DNA of 28,811 bases, taken from an uncultured Collinsella sp. (GTDB lineage Bacteria > Actinomycetota > Coriobacteriia > Coriobacteriales > Coriobacteriaceae). The translations under genes were made by a program, and so were the position numbers. This document shows, piece by piece, positions 1 to 8,030 of this stretch. The notes beneath the pieces were generated by a model. The model ran no database searches. It saw only the letters and a program-made list of their open reading frames with translations, and was not told where the DNA came from. Position 1 is the first letter of the stretch. The number at the start of each line of letters is the position of its first letter. Location of the stretch: the NCBI GenBank assembly GCA_900544645.1, contig UQWG01000021.1, forward strand, positions 1-28,811, written 5' to 3'.

Positions 1-74
1 GTTGGGGCCAGGCCCGATTTTGCCTCTTGACAATGTCCTGCTCATATTAAAAGGAACGTCCCTAACTGCCGGGT

Positions 75-716
75 TTAGGCTGTTAGGTCGAGTTCGTAGA
101 GAAAGCTTTCGCGCGGCATGTCGTGACGGCGCTCTTCGCGGTTGGCGCGGTGCGTGGCCGTGCGCTTAAAGCCGTGCAGCTCGTAGAACTTCCACGAGCA
201 GTTGGAGTCGGTGTACAGGTGCGCCCTCGTCGCTCCAAGCGAGGACAGGTGCGAGACCGCGGCATCGAGCAGAACCGTGCCAACGCCCAGGCCATGGACA
301 TCGCGATCCACGGCAAGCAGCGTGACCTCGTTGTCGTGCGGCAACGGGCTGCTCTCGAGCAGGCGGTTGTTGGTTCGGATGGTTGCGCGCACAAACGAGA
401 GATACTCGGCGCAGGCATCAGGCTCCAGCTCACGCATCTGCGATAGCAGTGCGCGTTCGGTATCCATCCAATGCTCGTTGATAGTGACGCCGGAGTTCTG
501 TCCTGCGCGTGCAAGTGCAATGCCGCGCGCCTCGCCGTCAATCACCGCAACCTGCGAAAACGTCGATGACGAAAGGCAATAGGCGAGGTCGCACGCGGCC
601 TCAAGGCGGTTGTACTCATCGTTATCCGAATTGTTATGCCAAAGTTGCTGCAGAATCAGCGCGATGGCGTCGAAGTCTTCGGTATCAAACGGTCGGTAGA
701 GAACCCGCGAGACCAT
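75..716 (-). CDS. GNAT family N-acetyltransferase
   Basis: A 213-residue protein with the GNAT fold signature. Motif A, which binds acetyl-CoA, is visible at about residues 131-155 (LLAVDRDVHGLGVGTVLL, a variant of the R/Q-x-x-G-x-G/A loop). Motif B follows at about 177-185 (FYELHGFKR). These enzymes transfer an acetyl group from acetyl-CoA to an amine on a small molecule or protein; the substrate cannot be read from sequence. The N-terminal half (residues 1-125) is longer than in minimal GNATs and may carry substrate specificity. The ATG start is preceded on the minus strand by AAAGAGG at suitable distance. It is divergent from purH across a 265-base gap and no partner gene is visible because the window begins just beyond its stop codon. 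Family assignment is firm; function is open. Confidence 0.87.
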   Translation of the reverse strand: MVSRVLYRPFDTEDFDAIALILQQLWHNNSDNDEYNRLEAACDLAYCLSSSTFSQVAVIDGEARGIALARAGQNSGVTINEHWMDTERALLSQMRELEPDACAEYLSFVRATIRTNNRLLESSPLPHDNEVTLLAVDRDVHGLGVGTVLLDAAVSHLSSLGATRAHLYTDSNCSWKFYELHGFKRTATHRANREERRHDMPRESFLYELDLTA

Positions 717-981
717 GGTGCCTCTTTCTTTTGCGGATGCATATCGAGCACAGTTCTACCACGCCATTGGCATCAAATTATGGTGCCCCTGTGTTCCATG
801 AACTCACCGTGCCCATCCCCTCTGCTCGCAAACTTTTTCTGCACATGCGCCCGTTGCGGGGTGCATCGATGCGCTCGATGCGCTACATTAAATCAGTATT
901 TTCAATGCCGCTGCGCGAGCGCTGCAGATCGACGTATCACCGACTCACAGAGCACGGCGGCGTACCAGACAGGAGGACTGC

Positions 982-2589
982 ATGGGATCTGATGTGAAGA
1001 TCGCACGCGCGTTGATCTCGGTTACCGATAAGACGGGCGTCGTCGATTTCGCACGGACGCTGGTCGATGACTTTGGCGTCGAGATCATCTCTACGGGCGG
1101 CACGGCTCGTGCCATCGAGGACGCGGGCGTTCCCGTAATCCCCATCGAGGAGTTCACGGGCTACCCCGAGATGATGGACGGCCGCGTTAAGACCCTGCAC
1201 CCCAAGGTTCACGGCGCGCTGCTGGCCCGCCGCGATTCCGAGCAGCACATGCAGGAGGCCGCTCAGCACGGCATTAAGCTGATCGACCTGGTCGTCGTCA
1301 ACCTGTACGAGTTCGAGAAGACCGTCGCCAACCCCGAGGTCACCTTCGCGGACGCCATCGAGCACATCGACATCGGTGGCCCCTCCATGCTGCGCTCTGC
1401 CGCCAAGAACGCCACGAGCGTTACCGTCATTTCCGACCCTGCCGACTATGATGCCGTCCTGGCCGAGATGCACGAGACCGGCGGTTGCACCACGCTTTCC
1501 ACCCGTCGTCGCCTGCAGGTGAAGGTCTACCAGACCACCGCCGCCTACGACACGGCTATCTCCCGTTGGCTTGCCGCCCAGGCAAGCGACGTGGCGGACA
1601 CTTCTGCCAAGCTCGAGATTTCGCTGGAGAAGGTCGACGACCTGCGCTATGGCGAGAATCCTCAGCAGAAGGCTACGGTCTACCGCTTTGCCGAGGGCTG
1701 CGAGAACACCGCGAGCTCGCAGTTCCCGCTCGTTGGCTCCGAGCAGATCCAGGGCAAGCCGCTCAGCTACAACAACTATCTGGATGCCGACGCCGCCTGG
1801 AACCTGGTCCGCGAGTTCGACGAGCCGGCCTGCGTGATCCTCAAGCACCAAAACCCCTGCGGTTCCGCCGTTGCCGAGGACATCACGGCCGCCTACGATC
1901 GCGCCTTCGCCTGCGATCCCAAGAGCGCCTTTGGCGGCATCATCGCCTGCAACCGCGAGGTTTCCTTTGAGCTGGTTGAGCACTTTGCCGATCAGAACAA
2001 GCAGTTCGTCGAGGTCATCATCGCCCCGAGCTACACCGACGAGGCGCTCGAGCGCATGGCCAAGCGCCCCAACCTGCGCGTGTTGGCTACCGGCGGCGTG
2101 GACCACGGCGCCCAGGTGGAGCTGCGCTCCGTCGACGGCGGCATGCTGGTGCAGGAAGTCGACCACGTGACCGAGGACCCCGCGACCTTTACGTTCCCCA
2201 CCGACCGTAAGCCCACCGACGCCGAGATGGCCGAGCTCGAGTTTGCCTGGAAGGTCTGCAAGGGCGTCAAGTCCAACGCCATCCTGGTCTCCAAGGGCAA
2301 GGCCGGCATTGGCATGGGTCCGGGTCAGCCCAACCGCGTTGACTCCGCACTGCTGGCCTGCGAGCGCGCCGAGGACTTCTGCGAGCGCGAGGGCGTGGAG
2401 AAGGGCGGCTTTGCCTGTGCAAGCGACGCGTTCTTCCCGTTCCGCGACAACGTCGACGTGCTTGCCGCGCACGGCGTGACCTGCATCATTCAGCCCGGCG
2501 GCTCCAAGCGCGACGACGAGAGCATCCAGGCCTGCAATGAGCACAATATTGCTATGGTCTTTACGGGTGCCCGCCACTTCCGCCACTAA
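982..2589 (+). CDS. purH: Bifunctional AICAR formyltransferase / IMP cyclohydrolase (PurH)
   Basis: Catalyses the last two steps of de novo purine synthesis in the cytoplasm: formylation of AICAR with 10-formyl-tetrahydrofolate, then ring closure to IMP. The N-terminal MGS-like cyclohydrolase domain (about residues 1-200) shows STGGTARAI, MMDGRVKTLHPKVHG and IDIGGPSMLRSAAKN. The C-terminal transformylase domain shows LRYGENPQQKA, the catalytic Lys-His pair in ILKHQNPCG, SAFGGIIACNREV, GMGPGQPNRVDS and the terminal FTGARHFRH. At 535 residues it has the family's usual length. The ATG is set by AGGAGG at 971-976, five bases upstream. It is followed by a long imperfect hairpin (2601-2712) and stands alone rather than in a pur operon. 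Identity is certain from the motifs. Confidence 0.98.
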   Translation: MGSDVKIARALISVTDKTGVVDFARTLVDDFGVEIISTGGTARAIEDAGVPVIPIEEFTGYPEMMDGRVKTLHPKVHGALLARRDSEQHMQEAAQHGIKLIDLVVVNLYEFEKTVANPEVTFADAIEHIDIGGPSMLRSAAKNATSVTVISDPADYDAVLAEMHETGGCTTLSTRRRLQVKVYQTTAAYDTAISRWLAAQASDVADTSAKLEISLEKVDDLRYGENPQQKATVYRFAEGCENTASSQFPLVGSEQIQGKPLSYNNYLDADAAWNLVREFDEPACVILKHQNPCGSAVAEDITAAYDRAFACDPKSAFGGIIACNREVSFELVEHFADQNKQFVEVIIAPSYTDEALERMAKRPNLRVLATGGVDHGAQVELRSVDGGMLVQEVDHVTEDPATFTFPTDRKPTDAEMAELEFAWKVCKGVKSNAILVSKGKAGIGMGPGQPNRVDSALLACERAEDFCEREGVEKGGFACASDAFFPFRDNVDVLAAHGVTCIIQPGGSKRDDESIQACNEHNIAMVFTGARHFRH

Positions 2590-2600
2590 GTAGGGAAGCG

Positions 2601-2712
2601 GCGCTGCGGCTTGCCCAGCCACCGCACCTTGCCGTTCATTCGTCGCTCGCGTACCCAAGTACGCGTCGCTCCTCTTTCACGGCAATCTGCGGCACCTGGG
2701 CAACCCTCGCCG
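2601..2712. repeat. Long imperfect snap-back palindrome downstream of purH
   Basis: A region of about 110 nt starting a few bases after the purH stop that folds back on itself. Matching arm segments are TTGCCCAG (2611-2618) with CTGGGCAA (2696-2703), TTGCCGT (2629-2635) with ACGGCAA (2679-2685), and CGCGTAC (2648-2654) with GTACGCG (2659-2665) closing a CCAA loop. Mismatches lie between the paired blocks. No ORF or T-run accompanies it; the ordinary terminator lies further downstream at 2789-2825. It is one of four such elements in the window. Confidence 0.75.
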
Positions 2713-2788
2713 ACCTGTTAGGTTGACTGGGGAGGATGGGATGTTATCTCGTCCCTTGGACTGGCCCCGCTTCTAAAATAATCTCTGC

Positions 2789-2825
2789 AAAAGACGGCTG
2801 CTCCGTTTGGAGGGCCGTCTTTTTG
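2789..2825 (+). terminator. Intrinsic terminator after purH
   Basis: AAGACGGC and GCCGTCTT form the outer stem, CTCC-GTTT-GGAG closes the inner hairpin, and the stem runs into TTTTT on the plus strand. The A-run on the left side could also allow termination on the minus strand. It ends just before the -10-like element of the next gene. Confidence 0.85.
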
Positions 2826-2826
2826 G

Positions 2827-2832
2827 TATAAG
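2827..2832 (+). promoter_or_regulatory. Candidate -10 element for the gene at 2865
   Basis: TATAAG lies directly after the purH terminator. It would place transcription start near 2839, leaving a short leader with the AAAGG ribosome site at 2853-2857. No convincing -35 is seen; TTTGGA inside the terminator is 15 bases upstream. Confidence 0.4.
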
Positions 2833-2864
2833 AGGACGGAATGACTAACACGAAAGGTACAACC

Positions 2865-3575
2865 ATGCCCCAGATTGATGATGCCGAGCTGTTTGGCAAT
2901 GCCGAGGATCAGCGTGCGTACGAGGACTTTTGCGCCAATCAGGAGGCGGTCGAGAAGTTCACGCTCGACAAGCCCGCGCTTGTCTGCCGTTGGCGCATGT
3001 CCAACAAAAAGGTGCCCATGCTCAACCGCCACATTCGCGCACTGTCCGAGCGCCTGGTGCAGGGCGAGCCGCTTACCCATAACATGCTCAGCTGGGCTAA
3101 ACAGCACGTTGAGTGGTCGCTTGCCGAGGGCGATTACACTGCGCACGACGGCGTACTCATGCTGGTGATCGACGTCAATGGCAACGCCGCCATGACGGTG
3201 GGCGAGTACGAGCCGCTGGCCGATACGTCGGCTAAGGCGCTACGTGCCCGCTCCGCCGAGGCCCGCTCCGAGGCCGACGAAACCGGCGTGGCGCCCGAGC
3301 TGCTCGCCGCCGTCGATAACGGCGAGCTGGCCTTTGTGGCGCCGGCGGACGAGTGCCTGTGCGGCACGGCGACGCTCATCGAGCAGCTGGCCCAGACCAA
3401 GGGCATCCCGGTCACGCGCGTAGACATTCCCGCGCAGCTCAAGGGTGCGCTGTTTCTGGTGAGCGACGAGCACGGTGTGGTTGCCGCCGCCGACTCCGAC
3501 GCCGCCGACTCCGACGCCGCCACGGTCGCCTTCTTCGCCGAAGGCTACGAAAAGCTCCGTGCCCGCCGCTCCTAA
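2865..3575 (+). CDS. Uncharacterised protein
   Basis: I do not recognise a family. The protein has about 236 residues, looks soluble and has no signal peptide or membrane segment. The first 110 residues look globular, with aromatic and basic patches (CRWRMSNKKVPMLNRHIRA). An Ala/Glu/Arg-rich helical stretch follows, then a second globular part with a CLCGTATLIEQL motif. Near the C-terminus a 15-bp unit encoding AADSD is duplicated exactly in tandem (3486-3500 and 3501-3515). Two starts are possible. ATG at 2841 has AGAGG five bases upstream but would lie almost at the predicted transcription start. ATG at 2865 has AAAGG seven bases upstream, like other genes here, and is preferred. It is monocistronic, with purH's terminator before it and the convergent PucR gene 18 bases after its stop. 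Codon use matches neighbouring genes, so it is real. Confidence 0.82.
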   Translation: MPQIDDAELFGNAEDQRAYEDFCANQEAVEKFTLDKPALVCRWRMSNKKVPMLNRHIRALSERLVQGEPLTHNMLSWAKQHVEWSLAEGDYTAHDGVLMLVIDVNGNAAMTVGEYEPLADTSAKALRARSAEARSEADETGVAPELLAAVDNGELAFVAPADECLCGTATLIEQLAQTKGIPVTRVDIPAQLKGALFLVSDEHGVVAAADSDAADSDAATVAFFAEGYEKLRARRS

Positions 3576-3593
3576 CCTCAAGGCGGGGTGGGC

Positions 3594-4775
3594 TTACTGA
3601 AGTGAGCGAGCGCGTTCGATTGCGTAGGCGAGCGACAGCTGTTCCATCTCCGGGGCGCATTTGTAGCTCAGTCCGGTGAGAGCTGTCACCTTATCGAGGC
3701 GATATCGAATTGTGTTCGGGTGCTGGCTCGTCTGCTTGGCGGTTTGCTCGATACGTCGGTCGTTCTCGATGAATGCGGCGAGCGTGGATTCCAGTTCGCT
3801 GCCATGCTCACTGTCGTGCTCGCGTATCGGCGAGAGAATCGCCTCCGAGAACGATCGCATCTCCGGGGTTTCCGCAAAAGGCATCACGGTTCTCAGGATG
3901 CCGAGCTGCGTATAGCGGACGGGACCCTCGGCTCGTTGACAAGATAGGCGCTGTGCGTAAATCGCCTGCGAGATCGCCTGCGCCACCGCCTCGTCCCCAA
4001 ACAGAATATCGCTGATGCCGAGCCCTTCCGCTCCGCCATCGATACCGCTAGCCTCGATGAGCTCCGTGAGCGCCTGCACGATTCGCTCCACATCGAGCGT
4101 CTGCTCCGAGTCACTTGTCGCTACGAATAACAAACCTCCGTCATAGGGTGCCAGCATGTTGTGGCATCCGGCGAGGATCGATTTTGCACAGAGGCTTTCG
4201 ATTTGCAAAAACGCACGCGGGTCGAGGGGCTCTGCAAACGATGCGAACAGGGCGACCGCTTCGTCCAGAAATGACGGGTTGAGGCTTCGGATGCGTCGGC
4301 AGATGGACTCGGGCGATGCGTCTGTCCTCAGGGCATCGATCTCGCGCTGTGCGAAGTCGATGGACGCGAGCTGCTCGATATGCCGTTTGACCTCATAGAT
4401 GACGCTGTCAAAGAACAGTGAGTCGTCGGTCGTGAGAAAGACCGGGTAGTGCCGCGCGTTGGCGTAGCGGATGGCTTGGTCGGGAATCGGGATGTGCAGG
4501 ACGTTTTTGATGATGAGACCGCTCGTTCCCTTGGCGACGAGGTATTTCACGGCTTCAGTGATGAGGTACGGGTCGTCCTTCGCATAGAGGAAAGTGCTGA
4601 GGATGATCTCGTCTGAGCTGAAGTTGACGCGCTGGTATTTGTTCTTGAGGCCGGGCATAAGTTCATAATCGAGGATCCCGACGCCAGAGACGGCACGCGA
4701 GACGCCATCGCTGCCGGCGATTAGACGGACCGACCCCTCATATTCCCGTGAGAAGTCCGAGATGGTGTATAGCAT
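3594..4775 (-). CDS. PucR-family transcriptional regulator
   Basis: A 393-residue regulator. The N-terminal part (to about residue 125) resembles the PucR ligand-sensing domain. The C-terminal part (about 330-390) is the PucR-type helix-turn-helix, with TLAAFIENDRRIEQTAK followed by HPNTIRYRLDKVTALTGL. Regulators of this type respond to purine-degradation intermediates, amino acids or other nitrogen compounds and usually control adjacent catabolic genes. The reading frame extends to a GTG at 4784, but AAGGTGAT on the minus strand is a near-ideal ribosome site eight bases before the ATG at 4775, so that start is chosen. The gene is divergent from the cyclodeaminase/aminotransferase operon across a 217-base AT-rich gap containing palindromes. 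Control of that operon is inferred from position. Confidence 0.88.
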   Translation of the reverse strand: MLYTISDFSREYEGSVRLIAGSDGVSRAVSGVGILDYELMPGLKNKYQRVNFSSDEIILSTFLYAKDDPYLITEAVKYLVAKGTSGLIIKNVLHIPIPDQAIRYANARHYPVFLTTDDSLFFDSVIYEVKRHIEQLASIDFAQREIDALRTDASPESICRRIRSLNPSFLDEAVALFASFAEPLDPRAFLQIESLCAKSILAGCHNMLAPYDGGLLFVATSDSEQTLDVERIVQALTELIEASGIDGGAEGLGISDILFGDEAVAQAISQAIYAQRLSCQRAEGPVRYTQLGILRTVMPFAETPEMRSFSEAILSPIREHDSEHGSELESTLAAFIENDRRIEQTAKQTSQHPNTIRYRLDKVTALTGLSYKCAPEMEQLSLAYAIERARSLQ

Positions 4776-4830
4776 CAACATCACCTTGTAAATTACTACA
4801 ATAAGTACAGGTATAAATAGGATAATCGCA

Positions 4831-4849
4831 CATCAGTATGCCGTTGATG
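4831..4849. promoter_or_regulatory. Candidate operator (inverted repeat) between PucR gene and operon
   Basis: CATCA (4831-4835) and TGATG (4845-4849) are inverted around a 9-base spacer, within the AT-rich divergent gap and closer to the PucR gene. Short arms make this tentative. Confidence 0.3.
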
Positions 4850-4896
4850 CGAGAAATAGTTCAAATACATGCTGATAGAACGAAAAATCAGATTGA

Positions 4897-4912
4897 GAAT
4901 CGTTGTAGATTC
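4897..4912. promoter_or_regulatory. Candidate operator, GAATC-N6-GATTC
   Basis: A 16-base inverted repeat, GAATC-GTTGTA-GATTC, in the divergent gap about 80 bases upstream of the cyclodeaminase start. The size and spacing suit a dimeric helix-turn-helix regulator such as the neighbouring PucR protein. Assignment to PucR is inference. Confidence 0.4.
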
Positions 4913-4992
4913 CAACAAGAAATGATCCTTGGCGGCATCGTAACTAAACCGTACAGTGAAGCAACGTAAAGCTTTCGCTGAGAGGAGCGATG

Positions 4993-6024
4993 ATGGGGCA
5001 GATGGTGGTGCTTTCGGCCGAGGAAGTTTCCAAGGTGCTGACGATTGAGGATGCAATCGCTGCCGTGGAGGAGGCATATCGCCAGAAGGCAACGGGCAAG
5101 GGTGTAGCGTGGCCGATGGTATATGAGCAATTCGAACCCGGCGTGGCCGATATGGATATCCGCTCGGGCGAGTTGGCGGGAAGCGGCCTCTTCGGTCTCA
5201 AGCTTACTGCTTGGTTCTCTCAGAATCCCAAAAAGGGGCTGCCCGAGATCTTCGGCACCACGCTGCTGTGCGACAACGCGACGGGCGAGCCGTTGGCGCT
5301 GCTCAATGCCTCCGCCGTCACTGGACTTCGCACCGGTGCCGCCGCTGCGCTCGGTGCCAAGTGGCTGGCTCGGGCGGATGCATCCAAACTGCTTGTTGCG
5401 GGCGCCGGCCATATGAGCACCTATATGGCGGCGGGCGTGCTTGCCGCCTGTCCCAAAGTGAGCGAGGTCAAGGTGTGGGAGCCGGTTTCCGATGCCGCGC
5501 CCGAGGCCCGCGTCGAGCGCATGCGAGACGAGGTCGCCCATATCTTGGGCGCCTGCGAGCATGCTCGCGAGGCATCCACCTATTCCATCGAGGCGACGGC
5601 TGACGGCCAAGGTGCCGCGGCGGAGGCCGACATCATCGTGACAATCACGCCGGCGACCAAGCCCATCATCCCCGATGCATGGGTGCGTCCTGGTACGCAT
5701 ATCTCCTGCGTCGGTGCCGACATGCCCGGCAAGCAGGAGCTCGCCTCGGCGCTTGTCGCCCGTGCCGCTGTTTACGTCGACGACCGCGAGCAATCGGTCG
5801 CGTCCGGTGAGCTGGAGATTCCGGTTGCCGAGGGCGCCATCACGCCCGAGGACATCAAAGCGGAGCTCGGTGAAGTCATCACCGGCGCGGCTACGGGGCG
5901 CTCGGATGACGAGCAGGTGACGGTGTTCGATACGTCGGGCATCGCCGTTCAGGACCTTTCGGCATCGAAAATCGCCTACGACCGCGCCGTCGAGGCGGGG
6001 CTGGGTACCGTGGTGGAGCTGTAA
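4993..6024 (+). CDS. Ornithine cyclodeaminase / mu-crystallin family dehydrogenase
   Basis: A NAD(P)-dependent amino-acid enzyme of about 343 residues, normal for the family. Family members include ornithine cyclodeaminase, alanine dehydrogenase, ketimine reductase and opine-type synthases. Visible signatures are GLKLTAW with the substrate lysine, ASAVTGLRTGAAAALGAKWLAR with the carboxylate-binding arginine, a nucleotide loop LLVAGAGHMSTYMAAG (usually GAGxQA), and CVGADMPGKQEL with the catalytic aspartate seen in cyclodeaminases. Two adjacent ATGs exist (4990, 4993); GAGGAG ending at 4987 sits five bases from the second, which is preferred. It is 24 bases upstream of the aminotransferase gene, so the two are probably one operon, divergent from a PucR regulator. 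The exact substrate cannot be told; the HMS variant in the Rossmann loop is unusual. Confidence 0.88.
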   Translation: MGQMVVLSAEEVSKVLTIEDAIAAVEEAYRQKATGKGVAWPMVYEQFEPGVADMDIRSGELAGSGLFGLKLTAWFSQNPKKGLPEIFGTTLLCDNATGEPLALLNASAVTGLRTGAAAALGAKWLARADASKLLVAGAGHMSTYMAAGVLAACPKVSEVKVWEPVSDAAPEARVERMRDEVAHILGACEHAREASTYSIEATADGQGAAAEADIIVTITPATKPIIPDAWVRPGTHISCVGADMPGKQELASALVARAAVYVDDREQSVASGELEIPVAEGAITPEDIKAELGEVITGAATGRSDDEQVTVFDTSGIAVQDLSASKIAYDRAVEAGLGTVVEL

Positions 6025-6048
6025 GAAAGTCAAGGAAAGGAAACGACA

Positions 6049-7179
6049 ATGCAGATCAAGGATTTCGCCGTCGAGCAGTGGATGAACGAGTGGGAGACCA
6101 AGTGCACCCACAACGTTGCGGAGACGTGCGTCTACTCCCTCACGCTCGACCAGCTGTTCGAGCTTACGAACACCGACAAGAAGGCGTGGCTCGATAGCCT
6201 GTGCTCGCGCCGATTCACCTACGGAGACATCGAGGGACAGCCCGGCTTCCTCGAGGGGGTCGCGCGTCTCTATAAGACGGTCGAGCCCGGGCATATCGTG
6301 CCCACGCACGGCGCGACCGGTGCCAACTCCCTGGTTATTTCCACGCTCGTCGAACCGGGCGATCACGTAGTTTCCGTCAAGCTCACCTACCAGCAGCTTT
6401 ACTCGATTCCCGAGATGTGCGGTGCGAAGGTCGATATCCTTCAGCTCGATCGCAAGAACGCCTACCACGTCGACGTCGACGCGCTCGATGCTCTGGTGAC
6501 CGACGATACCAAGCTCATCTGCATCAATAATCCGGACAACCCCACGGGCGCCCTGCTCGACACCGATACGCTCAAGGCGATTGTCGAGGTCGCACGCAAA
6601 CACGACGCGTGGGTACTCTGCGACGAGGTCTACCGTCTGCTTACTCAGACGGATGAGTACTCCGAGTCCGTGATCGACCTGTACGACAAGGCCATCGTCA
6701 CCGCATCCATGTCCAAGGTCTGGTCGTTCGCCGGCCTGCGTCTGGGCTGGGCGGTCACCAAGAGCCCGGAGCTCCGTCGCGCGCTGCTCTCGCATCGCGA
6801 CTACAACCTGATTTCCGCCGGCATATTCAGCGAGTCGGTGGCGGAGCTGATTCTGGGCAACGCTTCCGTGATCCTTGAGCGCAGCCGTCGCATCGTCCGT
6901 CAGAACCTTGCTGTTCTGGAGAAGTGGGTCGAGAGCGAGCCGCACCTGTCGTTCGTTAAGCCCGAGGCGGGTACCACCGCGCTCGTGTATTACGACTACG
7001 ACATCGACTCCAGGACGTTCTGCATCGACATGATTAAGAAGTCCGGCGCGCTCGTCACCCCGGGCGATTGCTTCGAGGAGCCCAAGAGCATGCGCATCGG
7101 CTATGCATACTCCGATAACACCGACGACCTGCAGAAGGGCCTGGATGCCATCTCTGCATACATGCGTACGCTCGAGTAG
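6049..7179 (+). CDS. PLP-dependent aminotransferase, class I/II (capreomycidine synthase-like subgroup)
   Basis: A 376-residue fold-type I PLP enzyme. Visible active-site elements are NPDNPTG at 161-167 with the cofactor-binding Asn, CDEVYR at 191-196 with the Asp that contacts the pyridine nitrogen, the Schiff-base lysine K223 in SMSKVWSFAGLRLGW, and MRIGY near the C-terminus with the substrate-carboxylate arginine. The N-terminus (IKDFAVEQWMNEWE, then VAETCVYSLTLDQL) recalls a family annotated near capreomycidine synthase (VioD) that also occurs in non-producing gut bacteria, so antibiotic synthesis should not be assumed. AGGAAAGG precedes the ATG by eight bases. Co-transcription with the cyclodeaminase-family gene suggests the two act on the same amino acid or on successive intermediates. 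The family call is firm; the substrate is unknown. Confidence 0.88.
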   Translation: MQIKDFAVEQWMNEWETKCTHNVAETCVYSLTLDQLFELTNTDKKAWLDSLCSRRFTYGDIEGQPGFLEGVARLYKTVEPGHIVPTHGATGANSLVISTLVEPGDHVVSVKLTYQQLYSIPEMCGAKVDILQLDRKNAYHVDVDALDALVTDDTKLICINNPDNPTGALLDTDTLKAIVEVARKHDAWVLCDEVYRLLTQTDEYSESVIDLYDKAIVTASMSKVWSFAGLRLGWAVTKSPELRRALLSHRDYNLISAGIFSESVAELILGNASVILERSRRIVRQNLAVLEKWVESEPHLSFVKPEAGTTALVYYDYDIDSRTFCIDMIKKSGALVTPGDCFEEPKSMRIGYAYSDNTDDLQKGLDAISAYMRTLE

Positions 7180-7201
7180 AGGCTCGAGGTCGAAGTGATG
7201 A

Positions 7202-7239
7202 GGCCGATCGGTTTAGGACCGGTCGGCCCCTATTTTCTC
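7202..7239 (+). terminator. Intrinsic terminator of the cyclodeaminase-aminotransferase operon
   Basis: GGCCGATCGGT (7202-7212) pairs with ACCGGTCGGCC (7218-7228) through an 11-bp stem with one wobble and a TTAGG loop, followed by a TATTTTCT tract. Confidence 0.88.
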
Positions 7240-7271
7240 TCAAGACTACCGAACGCTTTTGTCACATTAGG

Positions 7272-7311
7272 TGCCCACGGGGTCGTATCGCTGCGACGCT
7301 GTGGGCATAAT
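7272..7311 (+). promoter_or_regulatory. Promoter region with palindrome upstream of the two-component operon
   Basis: TGCCCAC (7272-7278) and GTGGGCA (7301-7307) form an inverted repeat whose right arm overlaps a -10-like CATAAT (7306-7311). The inside also shows dyad character (CG-TAT-CG and CG-A-CG). A regulator bound here would block the promoter. No clear -35 is seen. Confidence 0.4.
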
Positions 7312-7349
7312 GGTGTGAAAGGTGCATGTTACGCGAAATGGGAGGACAC

Positions 7350-8021
7350 ATGGCGCTGATCTATGTCGTTGAGGACGACGAGCCCATTCGTCGTGAGCTT
7401 ATCGACATCCTTGCCCGCGCCGGGTTTGAAATCGAGGCCTGCGAATCGTTTGAGCATGTCTCGCGCGATATTCTCGCCGCCGCGCCCGACCTGGTGCTGC
7501 TCGACCTGACGCTTCCCGTCAAGGACGGCCAGCATATCTGCCATGAGGTTCGCCGCGAATCCGAGGTTCCCATCATCGTCCTCACGTCGCGCGCGACCGA
7601 GATTGACGAGGTCATGGCCATGACGCTCGGCGCGGATGACTTTGTTCCCAAGCCCTACAGCGCGCGCGTGCTCGTGGCGCGCATCAACGCACTGCTGCGT
7701 CGTACCGCGGCGGCGGGCGAGCGCAGCACACTTGTCCACAAGGGCCTGGAGCTCGATCTCGCTCGCTCCATGGTCACCAACATGCAAACCGGCACCAGTA
7801 CCGAGCTCACCAAAAACGAGCTGCGTATCCTCTCACTGCTTCTGAGCCGTGCGGGCAAGATTGTCTCGCGCTCGGCCATCATGCAGGACCTGTGGGACTC
7901 CGACGCCTTCGTGGACGACAATACGCTCACCGTCAACATCAACCGTCTGCGCACCACGCTCGAAAAAATCGGCATCAAGGGGTATTTGACCACGCACCGC
8001 GGCCAGGGCTATTCGGTCTAG
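7350..8021 (+). CDS. OmpR/PhoB-family response regulator
   Basis: A 223-residue DNA-binding response regulator. The receiver domain (1-115) has the acidic pocket VEDDEP, the phospho-acceptor Asp52 in LLDLTLP, the switch Thr79 in IVLTS and Lys101 in VPKPYS. The winged-helix effector domain (about 130-220) shows TELTKNELRILSLLLSRAGKIVSR and the C-terminal THRGQGYSV typical of OmpR. The frame is open from an ATG at 7326, but GGAGG at 7341-7345 sits four bases before the ATG at 7350, whose product starts directly with the receiver strand, so 7350 is chosen. It is followed nine bases later by its partner kinase gene. The target genes are not apparent in this window. Confidence 0.95.
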   Translation: MALIYVVEDDEPIRRELIDILARAGFEIEACESFEHVSRDILAAAPDLVLLDLTLPVKDGQHICHEVRRESEVPIIVLTSRATEIDEVMAMTLGADDFVPKPYSARVLVARINALLRRTAAAGERSTLVHKGLELDLARSMVTNMQTGTSTELTKNELRILSLLLSRAGKIVSRSAIMQDLWDSDAFVDDNTLTVNINRLRTTLEKIGIKGYLTTHRGQGYSV

Positions 8022-8030
8022 GGGCTGGCT

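Noticed and set aside
27..50. TTGACA followed by CATATTAA near the left edge, resembling a promoter
   Set aside because: The spacing between the hexamers is only about 10-12 bases, and the only gene downstream is on the opposite strand.
937..2658. 573-codon open frame on the minus strand opposite purH
   Set aside because: purH on the plus strand has every family motif and a good ribosome site. The antisense frame is Leu/Gly/Val/His-rich, typical of the reverse complement of a high-GC gene.
4888..6945. 685-codon minus-strand frame opposite the cyclodeaminase and aminotransferase genes
   Set aside because: It spans two well-identified plus-strand genes and shows no domain; it is a GC-bias shadow.
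6049..7179. Capreomycidine/viomycin-type antibiotic biosynthesis gene
   Set aside because: The aminotransferase resembles that subgroup, but there is no NRPS, hydroxylase or resistance gene around it, so a biosynthetic cluster is not supported.
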